From Loripinus fragilis (Eukaryota; Mollusca; Bivalvia; Lucinida; Lucinidae): a stretch of 64,000 nucleotides of DNA. Shown here one piece after another: positions 36,230 to 47,067 of the stretch. Each line of letters starts with the position of its first letter. Within the stretch, counting starts at the first letter, position 1. The stretch covers positions 61,961,811 through 62,025,810 of the forward strand of contig OZ026522.1 in the NCBI GenBank assembly GCA_964019695.1. Reading direction: 5' to 3'. Both the position numbers and the translations under genes were made by a program. The notes under the pieces are model-generated. The model did not search any database, had not been told where the DNA came from, and worked only from the letters and a program-made list of their open reading frames with translations.

Positions 36230-36475
36230 ACTGAGGACCTGGAAGGGGAGGGGGTCCCAGTATCCCATATCCCTTTAATTATTTTGAAAAATATCCCATT
36301 TCCCTAAAATAAATATGGAAAATATCCCCAAAATTCAGAAAGCATTGTATCCCCATATCCTTAAAATTGATCCAAGTATCCCGTATCCCTTTAAATATTT
36401 ACAAAAATGTCCCGTATCCCTTTAAGTTTTTAGCCAATATCCATGTATCCCCCAAAAAACCTTCCAGGGCCTCGT
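36230..36475. repeat. Dispersed repeat with TATCCCATATCCCT words, copy 2
   Basis: GAGGACCTGGAAGGGGAGGG followed by repeated ATCCC(A/G)TATCCCTTTAA words, ending CCAAAAAACCTTCCAGGGCCTC. The first and last 15-20 bases are complementary (GGACCTGGAAGG / CCTTCCAGGGCC), so this may be a small inverted-ended element. Confidence 0.75.
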
Positions 36476-38814
36476 TACTTTTTGATGCAAAATATATAAT
36501 GTTTGTGGTTAAAGATTTGTCATTTATGAAAAATGCATTTATAATACATTTCCCATAATGACGCATAATCTTTTTTTCAACTGGGCCTCCTGTAAGCCAA
36601 GCGTCCTTTTTGTGGGACATAGGCAAACAGTGCATATCCACACCAGACGCTGTAAAACGCGGCGTTTGATCAGAGTCCCCACTGTTTGCTTACAGAATGT
36701 TCTATTAAAGAATAAAAATGAAAAATACCACCCAACACCCCTAAAAATGGAAGTGGATTCGTCCAATTGATATGGATGGGAAAACCGTGATTCGGCATAA
36801 ATGGGCTAACCTATAACATTTCTCTTATCTTTTTACAGTACATGATATGTTTTATTTTGTTTCCTTGTGTCGCGCTGTAATTTATTACTGTCCACTGAGA
36901 AAAAATCAAAACAAACAAATATCCATTTAATACATTCTTTATATTCTGTGATTCTTTCACCAAACACCGTATACAGTTCTGTAAATAAGGCGGGCTTTCA
37001 AAGCGGAAAGGAATGATTAAGATCTTATTGTCATTTCCCCATCACGATGTATTCAATTTCCGCGCAAATTATACGCCTGTCTCAGCGATTCAATAATCTT
37101 CCAGCGATAAATGGTCTCTACTGCAATTTATTTCCAGCACACTTTAATACCGTCACGCGATACTTTCTGAAAATCGGTTTGCATTTGATACGAAGATAAA
37201 ATCAATCCTGTCCACAGTTTGATGGGAAAATTGTCTCTTTTTGTCTATAGGAGCCAGTACATAAGAGAATTGCCACAAAGGCGACTCGGGCGTGCTTGCG
37301 CATCGATGCTTTCTCGCCAAGGCCTTTGTCGATACTTTTGCAAGTGATGAATTTTCTGACCTAACACTAGACCTATAGTTACATAGTTGTGTGCAGCTGC
37401 ACATACACACACGTTTAAAGTATGTTGCGTACATGCAAAACGTAGCCTTTATTTTCATATGGGCAGGGATATGTTGTCTTCTATAAGAAGGCGAACTTGG
37501 GTAACAAATAACTGTATAATTTGAAGGCTTTCCAGGCATTCTCGAATGCTAATTAATTTCTCCAACTTATCACATAACACGACGCCGCTTTTGGGAATGA
37601 TATAACGCAAAGTATTAAAATCGATATACCACCAGTGGTTTAAGTATCTAGTAAAGTTATATAATGGCGGTCATAACAAGGTCGCGAAACCAGCCTTTAT
37701 TATCATAACAATTGCTAATGAAGACTTTAATAAAGATGCACTTTAACATTTATATGAAAATTCCAAGTCTGTGATCTTGACCTCAAAATTATTCCCTTGT
37801 GTGGGGATGGTGCTAATACTTTTAGTCCTATACATTCCACCATCCCAGCTAATAATGAAATCCTTCAAAATGTTTTGAATACAGTTTTGTTAGACTTTCT
37901 TATATGAAAATTCTAAGTGCGCGAACCTGACTTCCATGGGCATGTCGAGGGGTTCGGATGGCCGCCGGGAGTAAAATTCAATATCTGCCATCATGTCAAA
38001 AAAATGTGATTCATCATGGGGGCATAGTAATATATACTTAAACGCAAAAGAAAGGCAACCGTTTTCAATCCTCTTTTTCTTCTACATGGATCACATGAGG
38101 CTAATTTCTTAATTATATCCTGTGTTCCTGCGCGTTGAGTAATGTTTTGCCGTAAAACGGTTTTGATCACGATTTCCTTTCTGACGTTATAATGACGTCA
38201 GTTAATTTCAACAAATGGAGTCTAAAAAAGTGATGTCTCGTCCGATTTGAAAACAGATTGATCTGATGGCCAGTTGTCTTAACTAAAGGAAAACACTAAA
38301 ACGGTTTGGAAGTTATTGATAATCAACGCTACCAGTCGCTGCGTTGCTGCGTTTTTTTATTGACGTCAATCTATTTTTATTTTCAAAACGGTCATTACAG
38401 ACGCATTTTGTTCGATCATGTCGCGATACTTATGCCTTCTATGCAATGTACTGAGGGCTATAGGGTGACGTTAAAATTTTAATTAATATTCGATAAAAAT
38501 GGCCAATTACGCATAAACATTAAAGACGTCATTTTGACAAAATGAACGTTGACAGAAACATAAAAGTACCTGATTTGATTTTGTCTACCCTTTTGCTCTC
38601 AGAAACCGATATTGGTTTAAAACGTTTTTTTCCCAAAATACGCACAATTTTTTAAACTTTGTGACTTTAAAAATGGGGGTTGCTTTACATATCTCGTTGC
38701 AGCTCGCCAACCATAAGTCACAATGGCCTGACTTTGGTGCTGTATTCAATGCAAATAACGGTACTTAGCGATTTTATTATCGCTGGCTGATTTTTTTTTT
38801 TTATAAAAAAGAAG
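36476..38814. other. No gene; one MITE D copy
   Basis: At about 36622-36690 is a family D palindrome (AGGCAAACAGTGCATATCC..GTCCCCACTGTTTGCTTAC). A 128-codon open frame (37153-37539, minus) has no recognisable domain and I do not call it a gene. Confidence 0.45.
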
Positions 38815-39719
38815 GAAGTTGCCACTCTAAGATCGTTTCATTTAGAATCAATCTTAGAGTGTTCTGCTCTAGATGTACGTCAACTAGTCAGAAATAAGAA
38901 ACGTAAAGAATATAATTCACATACAAATCTTAATTCTAAGAAAAAAAACTGGGCCCATCTAATCTTAAGTATCGCGGTATGAAGTGCTTTCCCTTGATTT
39001 ACGCGTTTCGCGAAAACTACATCTTCTTGGCCACACAATCTTTGACTCTTAGTCAATAGGCTCTGAGATAATTTATATCTAATCGTCACTTCGTACTGAG
39101 ACGTCAGATCTATTTCTATGGGACTTCTTTTATAACCCGCGTATTTTGGATCGCGATCTTGACTCTTTAAGTCACCTTTGTTTGTTTAATCGCGATTCCA
39201 GGCGGTTGGCTTATCAACTCATAAGGTATGTAGTTGATTTCTGGCTACGGTGGAATTATTGAATCCTGGAACCTGACCCCACACTTTTTGTGGCCTAAGG
39301 GGACGACTGTTATGTGCCCTCAGGTTTCAGATGCTGTGGTTCACCAACATTCTACCTCCAACGTAGGAGGGGACACAAATCAGAGATAATTCTTTCTATA
39401 ATAATGAATAGCGTCTCTATAACGTACCTCATTACGGTAACTTTATAATGTCCCCTAACAAAAATGGGCAATTCCGCCGTTTATATAGGAAGAGATGCAC
39501 AAGATCTTCGAGAAAGATAACAAAATCAAGCATGCGTTACTAAATAAAGAAACAGTAAACTCTATCTCAGACAAACCGCCCTTATATTGGACTAATAGTT
39601 GAAAAGGTACCATATCATGGTTTGTATTGGTGACCATGTGCATACCTAAACCTTTGCGTATTTGTGCGTATACGCAACCATCACTGATTCTGATGTTCCT
39701 GACATTCGACATCGTAACA
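38815..39719 (-). repeat. 3' LTR, truncated
   Basis: Begins (minus sense) TGTTACGATGTCGAATGTCA at 39719 and matches the 5' LTR down to AGAGTGGCAACTT at about 38815. There it stops, about 220 bp short of the expected TCGTAACA end. A minus-strand TATAAA lies at 39480-39485. The intron-like segment is absent (junction at 39391/39392). Confidence 0.85.
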
Positions 39720-39840
39720 AAGGCCCTTCCTTTTGGGAGAAAAAGGAATGACTTTTCCTTACGATGTACAATGTAGAAAAGAAGGAACAATACAGAATAG
39801 ATATATACAACAGATATACATATGCGACTCAAATGGGGGA

Positions 39841-39950
39841 CTACCTGGAGAGATAGTCTGCCCCACATTGTCTTGTCCTCGGATTGCCACAATCCTAAAT
39901 CTGTATGGTTGGAGCTTTAATGCCCAACGCATAAATCTGGGGTTGTACCC
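39841..39950 (-). pseudogene. Gypsy RNase H C-terminus fragment
   Basis: Encodes NPRFMRWALKLQPYRF and RIVAIRGQDNVG, the standard end of a Ty3/Gypsy RNase H domain. After a one-base deletion the expected ADYLSR and then a stop (39841-39843) can be read in the neighbouring frame. The stop lies 121 bp from the 3' LTR, so RNase H was the last pol domain. The upstream edge coincides with a short imperfect duplication (AAAGTTAAA..GGTACAACCCC twice, about 39940-39990), a likely breakpoint. Confidence 0.8.
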
Positions 39951-39989
39951 TTTTAACTTTCCCATGTACGGGGTTGTACCTCTTTAACT

Positions 39990-41027
39990 TTTTTATGAAG
40001 TTTTCTGTCTTATGACAGGAAATATACAAGGTTAGCTTTTTAAAAAGCTTAGAACCATCGCATGGCGTTTTACAGTTATTAAAGAAGAACTTTTATAGTG
40101 TTTTATTATTGCATTTGCTGAAGCCACTCTTTTCAGTGTTTCATGGGCTTCAAGCTCTGAGTATTTTTTGTTTTGTTTTAGTTAACGATTTGTACATAGG
40201 TGATCCATTGGAAGCAAATAAAAGACAGGAAATATGAATATTCCAGTAAGACTCTGCTCATGAACACACTGAATAATTGTAGAGTTAACCCCCTCCCCAG
40301 CAGTATGTATTAGGTCATTCAACCGTATTCCTCAATCGAAGTTAATGCACATAATGCCTAGGGGGCATATTGAAACTGACCCATCTACATCTAGATATTT
40401 CGTCACATTTAGTCTAGAATATCCGAAGGGCTCATGTTTGATTGGGATTCTCGCTCAGTGGTAAGGTCTCTAATAGGCCTTTTCGCTTTTAGAAGCAATC
40501 CAGTATCCAAAGTATATCAACATCGCTCACGCAATGATGGAATTTTGGAAGTAACTTGGTCGACGGGGAGTCTGAGAGAAAGAACTGTAAAAGACACTGC
40601 TGTTGGGGAGTTAACACCTGATCCATTTCCGCAATTTGCTAATGGAACAGGCCCGAATCGAACACGCGCCCAATGGAAGTTTACTGACGTATATCACCAG
40701 AATAAGGCGTAATAGCCTTTACCTTTTATAAAGATCCACAGGTTACATATTATTATGCCAAGTATCCCTATTAATCACACCATCCATAATACAATCTTTG
40801 CTCAAATAAATTAACGTGACTTTTCACGCTGAAGCCAACCTCTGTTGCAACCATTTATTATCGTGACTTGCTCAGGTCAACAGTCTATCGTCATCCGTCA
40901 TGACTTAAATTCCGTGACTCCTCACGTCTATAGTAAACCTCTGTGACTAATTCTATGCTATCATAGTTAAACTATAGGTCAACAATCCAAGACAATTAGA
41001 TCATTACACTGTCGCACACCTTTAATA
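39990..41027. other. Unrecognised stretch replacing RT
   Basis: About 1 kb between the RNase H end and the integrase fragment. I can find no reverse transcriptase or integrase-core motif on either strand. A 92-codon plus-strand frame (40434-40712) is not recognised. It is probably foreign or heavily decayed sequence. Confidence 0.5.
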
Positions 41028-41490
41028 CTAACACTGACTACTGCTTTCAGTCTCAGTCATATTGCGCCAAAAATATGGTATCGGGCAACGTCTACCACTA
41101 CCATATGAACGTCGTCGTTCTGTCTGGCTATTTGTCCATCTAAAACGGCTAAATTCTGCCTCATGTGAGGATACGTTTCTCCGGGGTACACTACAACTAT
41201 GCTTACTTGCGACCTCTATGTTTTGATTTGTCCTTTGACAAATGGCACAAGACTTACAAAATTGTGATACCTCCCTACAAACACCGGGCCAATAAAATTC
41301 TTCTAAGATCCGATTTATAGCTTCCTTTCTGCCTACATGATTTACCACCTTTCGTGATTCATGGGCCAAATTCATAACGCTATACGTCAAACTAGAAGGA
41401 ATTACTAACTATAATGAAACTTTAGCATTCTTCTTAAAATGCCTATATATCAAACCATTCCTACGAATGAACTTAGTTTCACCACTAGAG
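41028..41490 (-). pseudogene. Gypsy integrase N-terminal region
   Basis: Immediately downstream of protease in the element's sense. An integrase-leader sequence KFIRRNGLIYRHFKK is followed after one stop codon (about 41415) by LAHESRKVVNHVGRKEA, INRILEEFYWPGVCREV and FCKSCAICQRT, the HHCC zinc-binding region that precedes the catalytic core. The core is not recognisable after CQRT. A frameshift near 41525 separates it from protease. Confidence 0.85.
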
Positions 41491-41521
41491 AAACCGTGAC
41501 TCATGGTCACGCTACCAGACT

Positions 41522-42058
41522 CTACCTTCTTCTTATCTCTTCCAATTTAACATCTGACGCTTGCTTCAATACTAATTCCTGCCTGTTCTGCCTTATAAAC
41601 TTATCTGCCACCTTGACCTTTCTACTTTTCTTTGACCTCTTCTTATTGACTACCCCTGATGAAAAATGGGCTATATCAGGAAATTTGGACCCCTCGATAT
41701 TACCAATGACTAAGGCATGTGCTGGGTCATCAATGCACAATGCATCCGTAGTACCTCTAAAAAATGGACAATCAATATTAATACGGGCCACTGGACATCT
41801 CTGATTATAATTGTTAATAAGAGTCACACCAAACTGCTTATTTAACATCCGACCATCAGAAACTAAACTTCTCCTAACAACTACCCCCGTACAACCTGTG
41901 TCTCTAAAGACCCAAACCTCTTTACCATTTACGGTACCAATCGCTGTTGGCAACCTTGACCGTGGGAAATGACAAGTGCCCTTACTATCCTTACGGGGTA
42001 AACCTTCCGTTGAAAAATGTTGAGAACTAATCTTAGCCTGACCTTTTCCTACATCCAA
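41522..42058 (-). pseudogene. Gypsy aspartic protease region
   Basis: Retropepsin-like: PTAIGTVNGKEVWVFRDTGC carries the active-site D-T-G, followed by TGVVVRRSLV. VARINIDCPFFRGTTDALC and ALVIGNIEG form the second half with the expected flap-side and ILG-like motifs. It is in the same frame as gag, separated by one TAA, so gag and pol were one frame. Cuts the Gag-Pol polyprotein in related elements. Confidence 0.85.
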
Positions 42059-42073
42059 ACTTTTATCATCAAT

Positions 42074-43270
42074 TTAACAAAAACTGACCTGATGGTCGGT
42101 CCTGTAATTATTGTCATTATGACTATTATAATGATTGTCACGTTGGTCAACCCGACCATGGTTCCAATCCTGACCCCAATTTGAATTACCTCCCCTATAC
42201 TGGGAATTAAATTCTGCGCTAGATGCCACCCTCTTGTTCTTGTTGTGCCAACAATTATGTGTTTGATGGGCTTTACCACATACCTTACAAGAAATATTTG
42301 GTTTCCGATCAACCAGATTTTTGTAAGTATGCATAAATTGACTCTTAGTTTCACATTGCCCTTTTGCGACGCATCTGGGAACTCCATCCCGTGCATCGGC
42401 GAACAAATCCGCCTCATGGGCTAACTCACCCAGGACTTTAAACGGCTTAGGTTTGAGATACAAATAAAGTTCATGACTGCAAAAGTCAAGGAACTGGTCT
42501 TGGGCCAAAAAATCACAAAGAGCCTCATAGGTCTTTTCGACCTTAGCCAAACCTAACCATTTATCTAGGTAGCTCGCTAGCCTACCACTAAATTGTCTAA
42601 AAGTTTCGGCTTTTTCGGGCCTACAATCCCTAAACTTCTTTCGAAAAGACCGTTCGGTAAGGTCAAAATTAATTAGCAGAGCCTCCTTAATCTGACCATA
42701 ATCCGACTGGTCATCTTTGGAAAGTCTAACGAAGACTTCCAAAGCACGACCCTTTAACAATGCACTTAAGTACGATGCCCACATAGACGGGTCCCATTTA
42801 TTTGAAATGGCATAACTTTCGAACCTCGTTAAGTAGCTATCCATCTTATCCGTATGTTCGTCAAAGTATGGAAGCTTGGGACTCCTATGATCTGAACTTT
42901 TTTCTTTGGGCCCCCAGGGATGTGAAGTGGTCTCGGCCTGGATCTTTTTGAGTTCCACTTCGGCCTCAATTTTTTTTAGCTCAACTTCTTTTTCCATTTG
43001 CTTATCTTTTTCCCTTTTAGCTTACTCAAGTCTCATTTTTTCAAATTCCCAATCCTTATCTTTTTGCTCCCTATCTTTCTCTTTTTGCTCCCTATCTTTC
43101 TCTTTTTGCTCTGCTTCTAGTCTTAGTCTTTCGGCCTCCCTTTTCTCTCTTTCATATTCCCTTTGGGCCACCCTTTCCTCCCTTTCTAAATCTTGTTGCC
43201 TCTTAAGATAATCCCTTAGTTCTTGCCCTTCATAGCCTAATTCCCGTAATAATGAAATATGTTTATCCAT
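42074..43270 (-). pseudogene. Gypsy gag with SCAN-like capsid region and zinc knuckle
   Basis: About 400 codons with one in-frame TAA at 43022-43024. The N-terminal ~100 residues are a highly charged repeated coiled coil (EQKEKDR repeated). It continues with a capsid-like region (LPYFDEHTDKMDSYLTRFE, WASYLSALLKGRALEVF), then a C-terminal part (FRDCRPEKAETFRQF, LAQDQFLDFCSHELYLYL, KVLGELAHEADLF) whose spacing matches the SCAN domain. SCAN domains are known to derive from gag of Gmr1-like Gypsy elements. A CX2CX3HX4C zinc knuckle (CKVCGKAHQTHNC) follows; the spacing is one residue shorter than the usual CX2CX4HX4C. Structural protein of the particle. Confidence 0.85.
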
Positions 43271-44085
43271 TTTAGCCTATTGTTGGGAAAACTATCAATC
43301 AACTATACTGTTGAAAATAAATAAGGGTTCGCTTTGTCCCTTTTAAATAGGTATGGACTAACCAACGTTCGCGCTGGTAAACTAACAATTTTACTAGGGA
43401 TTTAAGTGACGTCACATATAAGTAATGTAAAGTACAACGTATAAGGGATCACCACGGAAAGGTGCCTAGGATATATATCAAACTTAAATAGGCCTTCACT
43501 AAACGTACTTGACTACAAAAAAGAACGTCTTTCATTTTTCCGTATTTATGTCCAGTAATTTGTACCTACGCGATATAAATATAAACGTGTTACAGTCAAG
43601 TCAACAGTCACTTGTCATAGCAGGACATAATAATTGACTAAAAATAATCTTTCTATGGACTTCTTCTAATAATAGAAATCAGTTGAGTGACGTCACACAC
43701 TATGACGTCACTGAGGTGATTTAAATTATTAGTACCCTCAGATGATATGAAATTTACCACATCAGTATCCTTAATTAAGAGGAATACAGGGCATAAGCCA
43801 ATACACAATCATATGGGTGAAACAAAGGTGGACAAGTCTAATAGTTAAACTCTGACAGATTTTTTCCTTGGGTTTTATACCCTGCTGGCAATCCACAGGA
43901 CAAGAAAGTATAGCTCCCCTCAGAGTGTTACGTGATGACTTATTTACATGTGTTGCACTTCATCACAGGGGAACGCATGCAATCAGTACTGTGTGTTGAC
44001 ACTTACAATCTTCTTGTGACATAACCTACTAGTGTGCGCTGGTAGCAAAGTCAAAGCAGAGAAATTTGCCAATAAAACCTCAAAA
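43271..44085 (-). other. 5' leader of the Gypsy element
   Basis: About 800 bp of non-coding sequence between the primer site and gag. No domain recognised. Confidence 0.6.
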
Positions 44086-44102
44086 TCCCACTTCTGACAC
44101 CA
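44086..44102 (-). promoter_or_regulatory. Primer-binding site, tRNA-Leu type
   Basis: The plus strand reads TCCCACTTCTGACACCA, the 3' end of animal tRNA-Leu genes including the added CCA. It lies one base from the LTR end, as expected for priming of minus-strand DNA. Confidence 0.9.
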
Positions 44103-44103
44103 T

Positions 44104-45222
44104 TGTTACGACATAAAGCCGGTCAGGAAGGAAGAGGGGAAATTTTATTGGAAAATTCCTCTAGGCGATGACGATGCTACCAGGGAAAAATAATGCACAC
44201 AACTAGTAATAACTTTTCAGTACTTTATGTACTAAAAAAAACATCGACAACACATTAATAATACAATGACACCACCTACGCTATTATTTCTGGCTAGTTG
44301 ACCATCCTATACTAGGGCAAGTTGCCACTCTAAGATCGTTTCAATTAGAATCAATCTTAGAGTGTCCTGCTCTAGATGTACGTCAACCAGTCAGAAATAA
44401 GAAACGTAAAGAATATAATTCACATACAAATCTAAGATCTAAGAAAAAAAACTGGGCCCATCTAATTTTAAGTATCGCAGTATGGCGTGCTTTCCCTTGA
44501 TTTACGCATTTCGTGAAAACTACATCTTCTTGGCTACACAATCTTTGACTCTTAGTCAATAGGCTCTGAGATAATTTATATCTAATTGTCACTTTGTACT
44601 GAGACGTCAGATCTATTTCTATGGGACTTCTTTTATAACCCGCGTATTTTGGATCGCGATCTTGACTCTTTAAGTCACCTTTGTTTGTTTAATTGCGATT
44701 CCAGCCGGTTGGCTTATCAACTCATAAGGTATGTAGTTGATTTCTGACTACGTTGGAATTACCGAATCCTGGAACCTGACCCCACACTGTTTGTGGCCTA
44801 AGGGGACGACTGTTAGGTGCCCTCAGGTTTCAGATACTGTGGTTTACCAACATTCTACCTCCAACGTAGGAGGGGACACAAATCAGAGATAATTCTTTCT
44901 ATAATAATGAATAGCGTCTCTATAACGTACCTCGTTACAATTACTTTATAATGTCCCCTAACAAAAATGGGCAATTCTGCCGTTTATATAGAAAGAGATG
45001 CACAAGATCTTCGAGAAAGATAACAAAATCATGCACGCGTTACTAAATAAAGAAACAGTAAACTCTATCTCAGACAAACCGCCCTTATATTGGACTAATT
45101 GTAGAAAAGGTATCGTATCACGGTTCATATAGGTGACCATGTGCATACCTGAACCTCTGCGTATTTGTGCGTATACACAACCATCAATGATTCTGATGTT
45201 CCTGACATTCGACATCGTAACA
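44104..45222 (-). repeat. 5' LTR, complete, 1119 bp
   Basis: On the plus strand TGTTACGACATAAAG to GACATCGTAACA, giving inverted ends TGTTACGA/TCGTAACA. A minus-strand TATAAA is at 44983-44988. Nearly identical to the 3' LTR over the shared part. The intron-like segment of the solo LTR is absent (junction 44894/44895). Confidence 0.92.
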
Positions 45223-45302
45223 TCCTTTTATGTTGCATCGGATCTGAACTTGCATACCATACATGTAATAATACGAAGCTTTCAGACAGTCAAGTATCAG
45301 CA

Positions 45303-45348
45303 AACAAATGTAGACCCATATCAGACTGCTCACAGAGGAACAGTCTGA
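45303..45348. mobile_element. Short palindromic MITE remnant
   Basis: AAATGTAGACCCATATCAGACTG pairs loosely with CAGTCTGATAGG around GCTCACAGAGGAAC. A degraded relative of the 18366-18428 hairpin. Confidence 0.45.
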
Positions 45349-45400
45349 TAGGTATCAATAATTTTTGACATTCTGTCTGCATCTTTTGGATACGTTATTA

Positions 45401-46130
45401 TGAGGGCGGGATGAAAAGTAATGCAACCAATGATGTTAACTGACAACTAAAGGTGGGATTGCATATTGTTTACTTCCAACTGTCAAAATACCCTCCCTTC
45501 ACAAAAACATAAGGTTACAATTTTTAATCCAATCCTAGAAGGCTTTCTCTTAGTCGTTTTGGGTATACCTCTAAGCAGGTTAAATATGGAAGCACCTAAC
45601 TTTTGGAGGGAGGTATATTTCTGCCAGCAAGATTTTTCTTGAGACGAGGGAAGACACAAAAGTCACAGGGGACTTGATCAGAGGAATAGGATGAATGTTC
45701 GAGAACATAGACCCCTGTTCTTACCAAAAACAACGGCACACTTTCAGCCTTGTGACTTGAGGCGTTGTCATGTAACAAATAAATACCACAGATGCATTTG
45801 ACAAGTTTTCTAAGAAAATAACATTAAATTACTACCATAAACAGTACATATGTCAGCATACATATCCGTTGAACCCCTGCTGAGTAATGCGCGAGTCTTA
45901 ATGGCAGCCCTAATTTCGTTCCCATTTTCAACGCTTATCCCAACTATTTTGCTTAATCGCCTATGAGTAGGGTTTGTGCAAAAGTAAAGTTCAGGGGAGA
46001 TATTGTGTCTAAATGTGTAGTTGATACATAGATTGAAAGGTGTGAGAATGGAGAACATATACAAGGCGTGGATTCTGTCTTCCCGCTAAAATTTGCAATG
46101 AAAATTAGCCGGTGGCATTACTTTTGAACT
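45401..46130 (-). mobile_element. Mariner-like transposon remnant
   Basis: Inverted ends AAAAGTAATGCAACC (about 45414) and GGTGGCATTACTTTTG (about 46111) flank a broken transposase. The total of ~730 bp is about half of a full mariner. Confidence 0.75.
45596..45800 (-). pseudogene. Mariner transposase C-terminal fragment
   Basis: Encodes LLHDNASSHKAESVPLFL, then VYVLEHSSYSSDQVPCDF and PRLKKNLAGR. These match the D-containing block HDNA.PH, the Y.SPDL.PCDFFLFP block and the following basic segment of mariner transposases. The Asp of HDN and the Asp of PCDF are present. Upstream catalytic sequence is lost. Confidence 0.85.
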
Positions 46131-46974
46131 GAAAAATGAAGGCTGGATGGACTAAAACAGTCAGCCTAAAGTCCATTGAGTTCTGCGAGCTGGCTGTGGT
46201 AGAACTATTTCCAGGGACACGAGTACTTTACTGGGCAATATTTCAATATTCAAAATCTTATTCATAGCTTATATTTAATAGAGGATAATACCATCGCACG
46301 CTTCTGAGAACAATTGGTACTTCCAGGATCAGGTTCTAACACATTTTGGTTTCGATTTTAGCGTCATACAAATCGTTAAGGAAATTAAATTGCCTCATAA
46401 TTCTGGTGTGTACTTACGGACAATTCATTGCCTAGATGCAATCTTTAATCTTATTTTTATAACCGTATAAAACAGATACTGATCTGAATAATCATTGTAT
46501 GTATGCATACCGCACCGTGCACCAGTTGAAGTTTATTTCTAGCAAGGAAGTGTCACGGAGAGTTTCTGTCAAATCGCGGCATTCAGAACTCCATGGCTAA
46601 TTCGTGAATCGGGCCGTGAAATCGCCGAGCATGTGGTCACATAACAAGAAATATCTTTAAAAAGATATTTGGCTGCATTTCAATTGTGGAATTCGTTTTT
46701 ATATGTATAGCTGTGTGTTACACTTGCAAAGTTGAAAACCTCTCGAGAGGACCGTAATCCATCGTGGAGGGTTTGTTACGTTACATGTACCAGAGATAAG
46801 ATGTCGGGCCTGATCTGGATTCAAACTGTTTGACACTCTGAAAATTTTCCGAAAGATTTTTTTCAAATAGTGTGGCAGTAGGAGGGATTGGGTATGATTT
46901 GGAATAGGGTAGAATTTGAATTTGAGTAGTAAATATGGTTAAAATGCAAGTAGGGCCTGCCAGGGTATGGTAAG
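46131..46974. other. No gene recognised
   Basis: Spacer with a hairpin remnant near 46795-46835 (CGGGCCTGATCTGGATTCAA) and a GGGTA/AGGG-rich stretch (46870-46975) next to the LINE end. Confidence 0.45.
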
Positions 46975-47067
46975 GTAATTTATTTATTTATTTATTTATT
47001 TATACATTGTTTTGAGAGGGTAGCACAATTAGCTAGTAAGCTATTCTACCTTGTGGCCCTCTATAAG

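Larger units (their letters stand above)
38815..45222 (-). mobile_element. Ty3/Gypsy LTR retrotransposon, Gmr1-like order, damaged
   Basis: Read on the minus strand: 5' LTR (45222-44104), one base, tRNA-Leu-type primer site (44102-44086), leader, gag, protease, integrase N-terminus, a ~1-kb unrecognised stretch, the last residues of RNase H (stop at 39841), a purine-rich tract (about 39735-39724), and the 3' LTR (39719-38815, truncated). Having integrase directly after protease and RNase H last is the Gmr1 arrangement rather than the usual protease-RT-RNase H-integrase order. Most of integrase, all RT and most of RNase H are missing, and gag-pol has several stops and shifts, so this copy cannot move by itself. 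Confidence 0.85.

Noticed and set aside
37153..37539. 128-codon minus-strand open frame
   Set aside because: No recognisable domain, no signal peptide, no supporting splice sites; composition looks like chance.
39455..39892. 145-codon minus-strand frame across the 3' LTR
   Set aside because: Covers LTR and RNase H debris; the LTR part is non-coding.
40434..40712. 92-codon plus-strand frame inside the Gypsy element
   Set aside because: Opposite strand to the element's genes and without any recognised domain.
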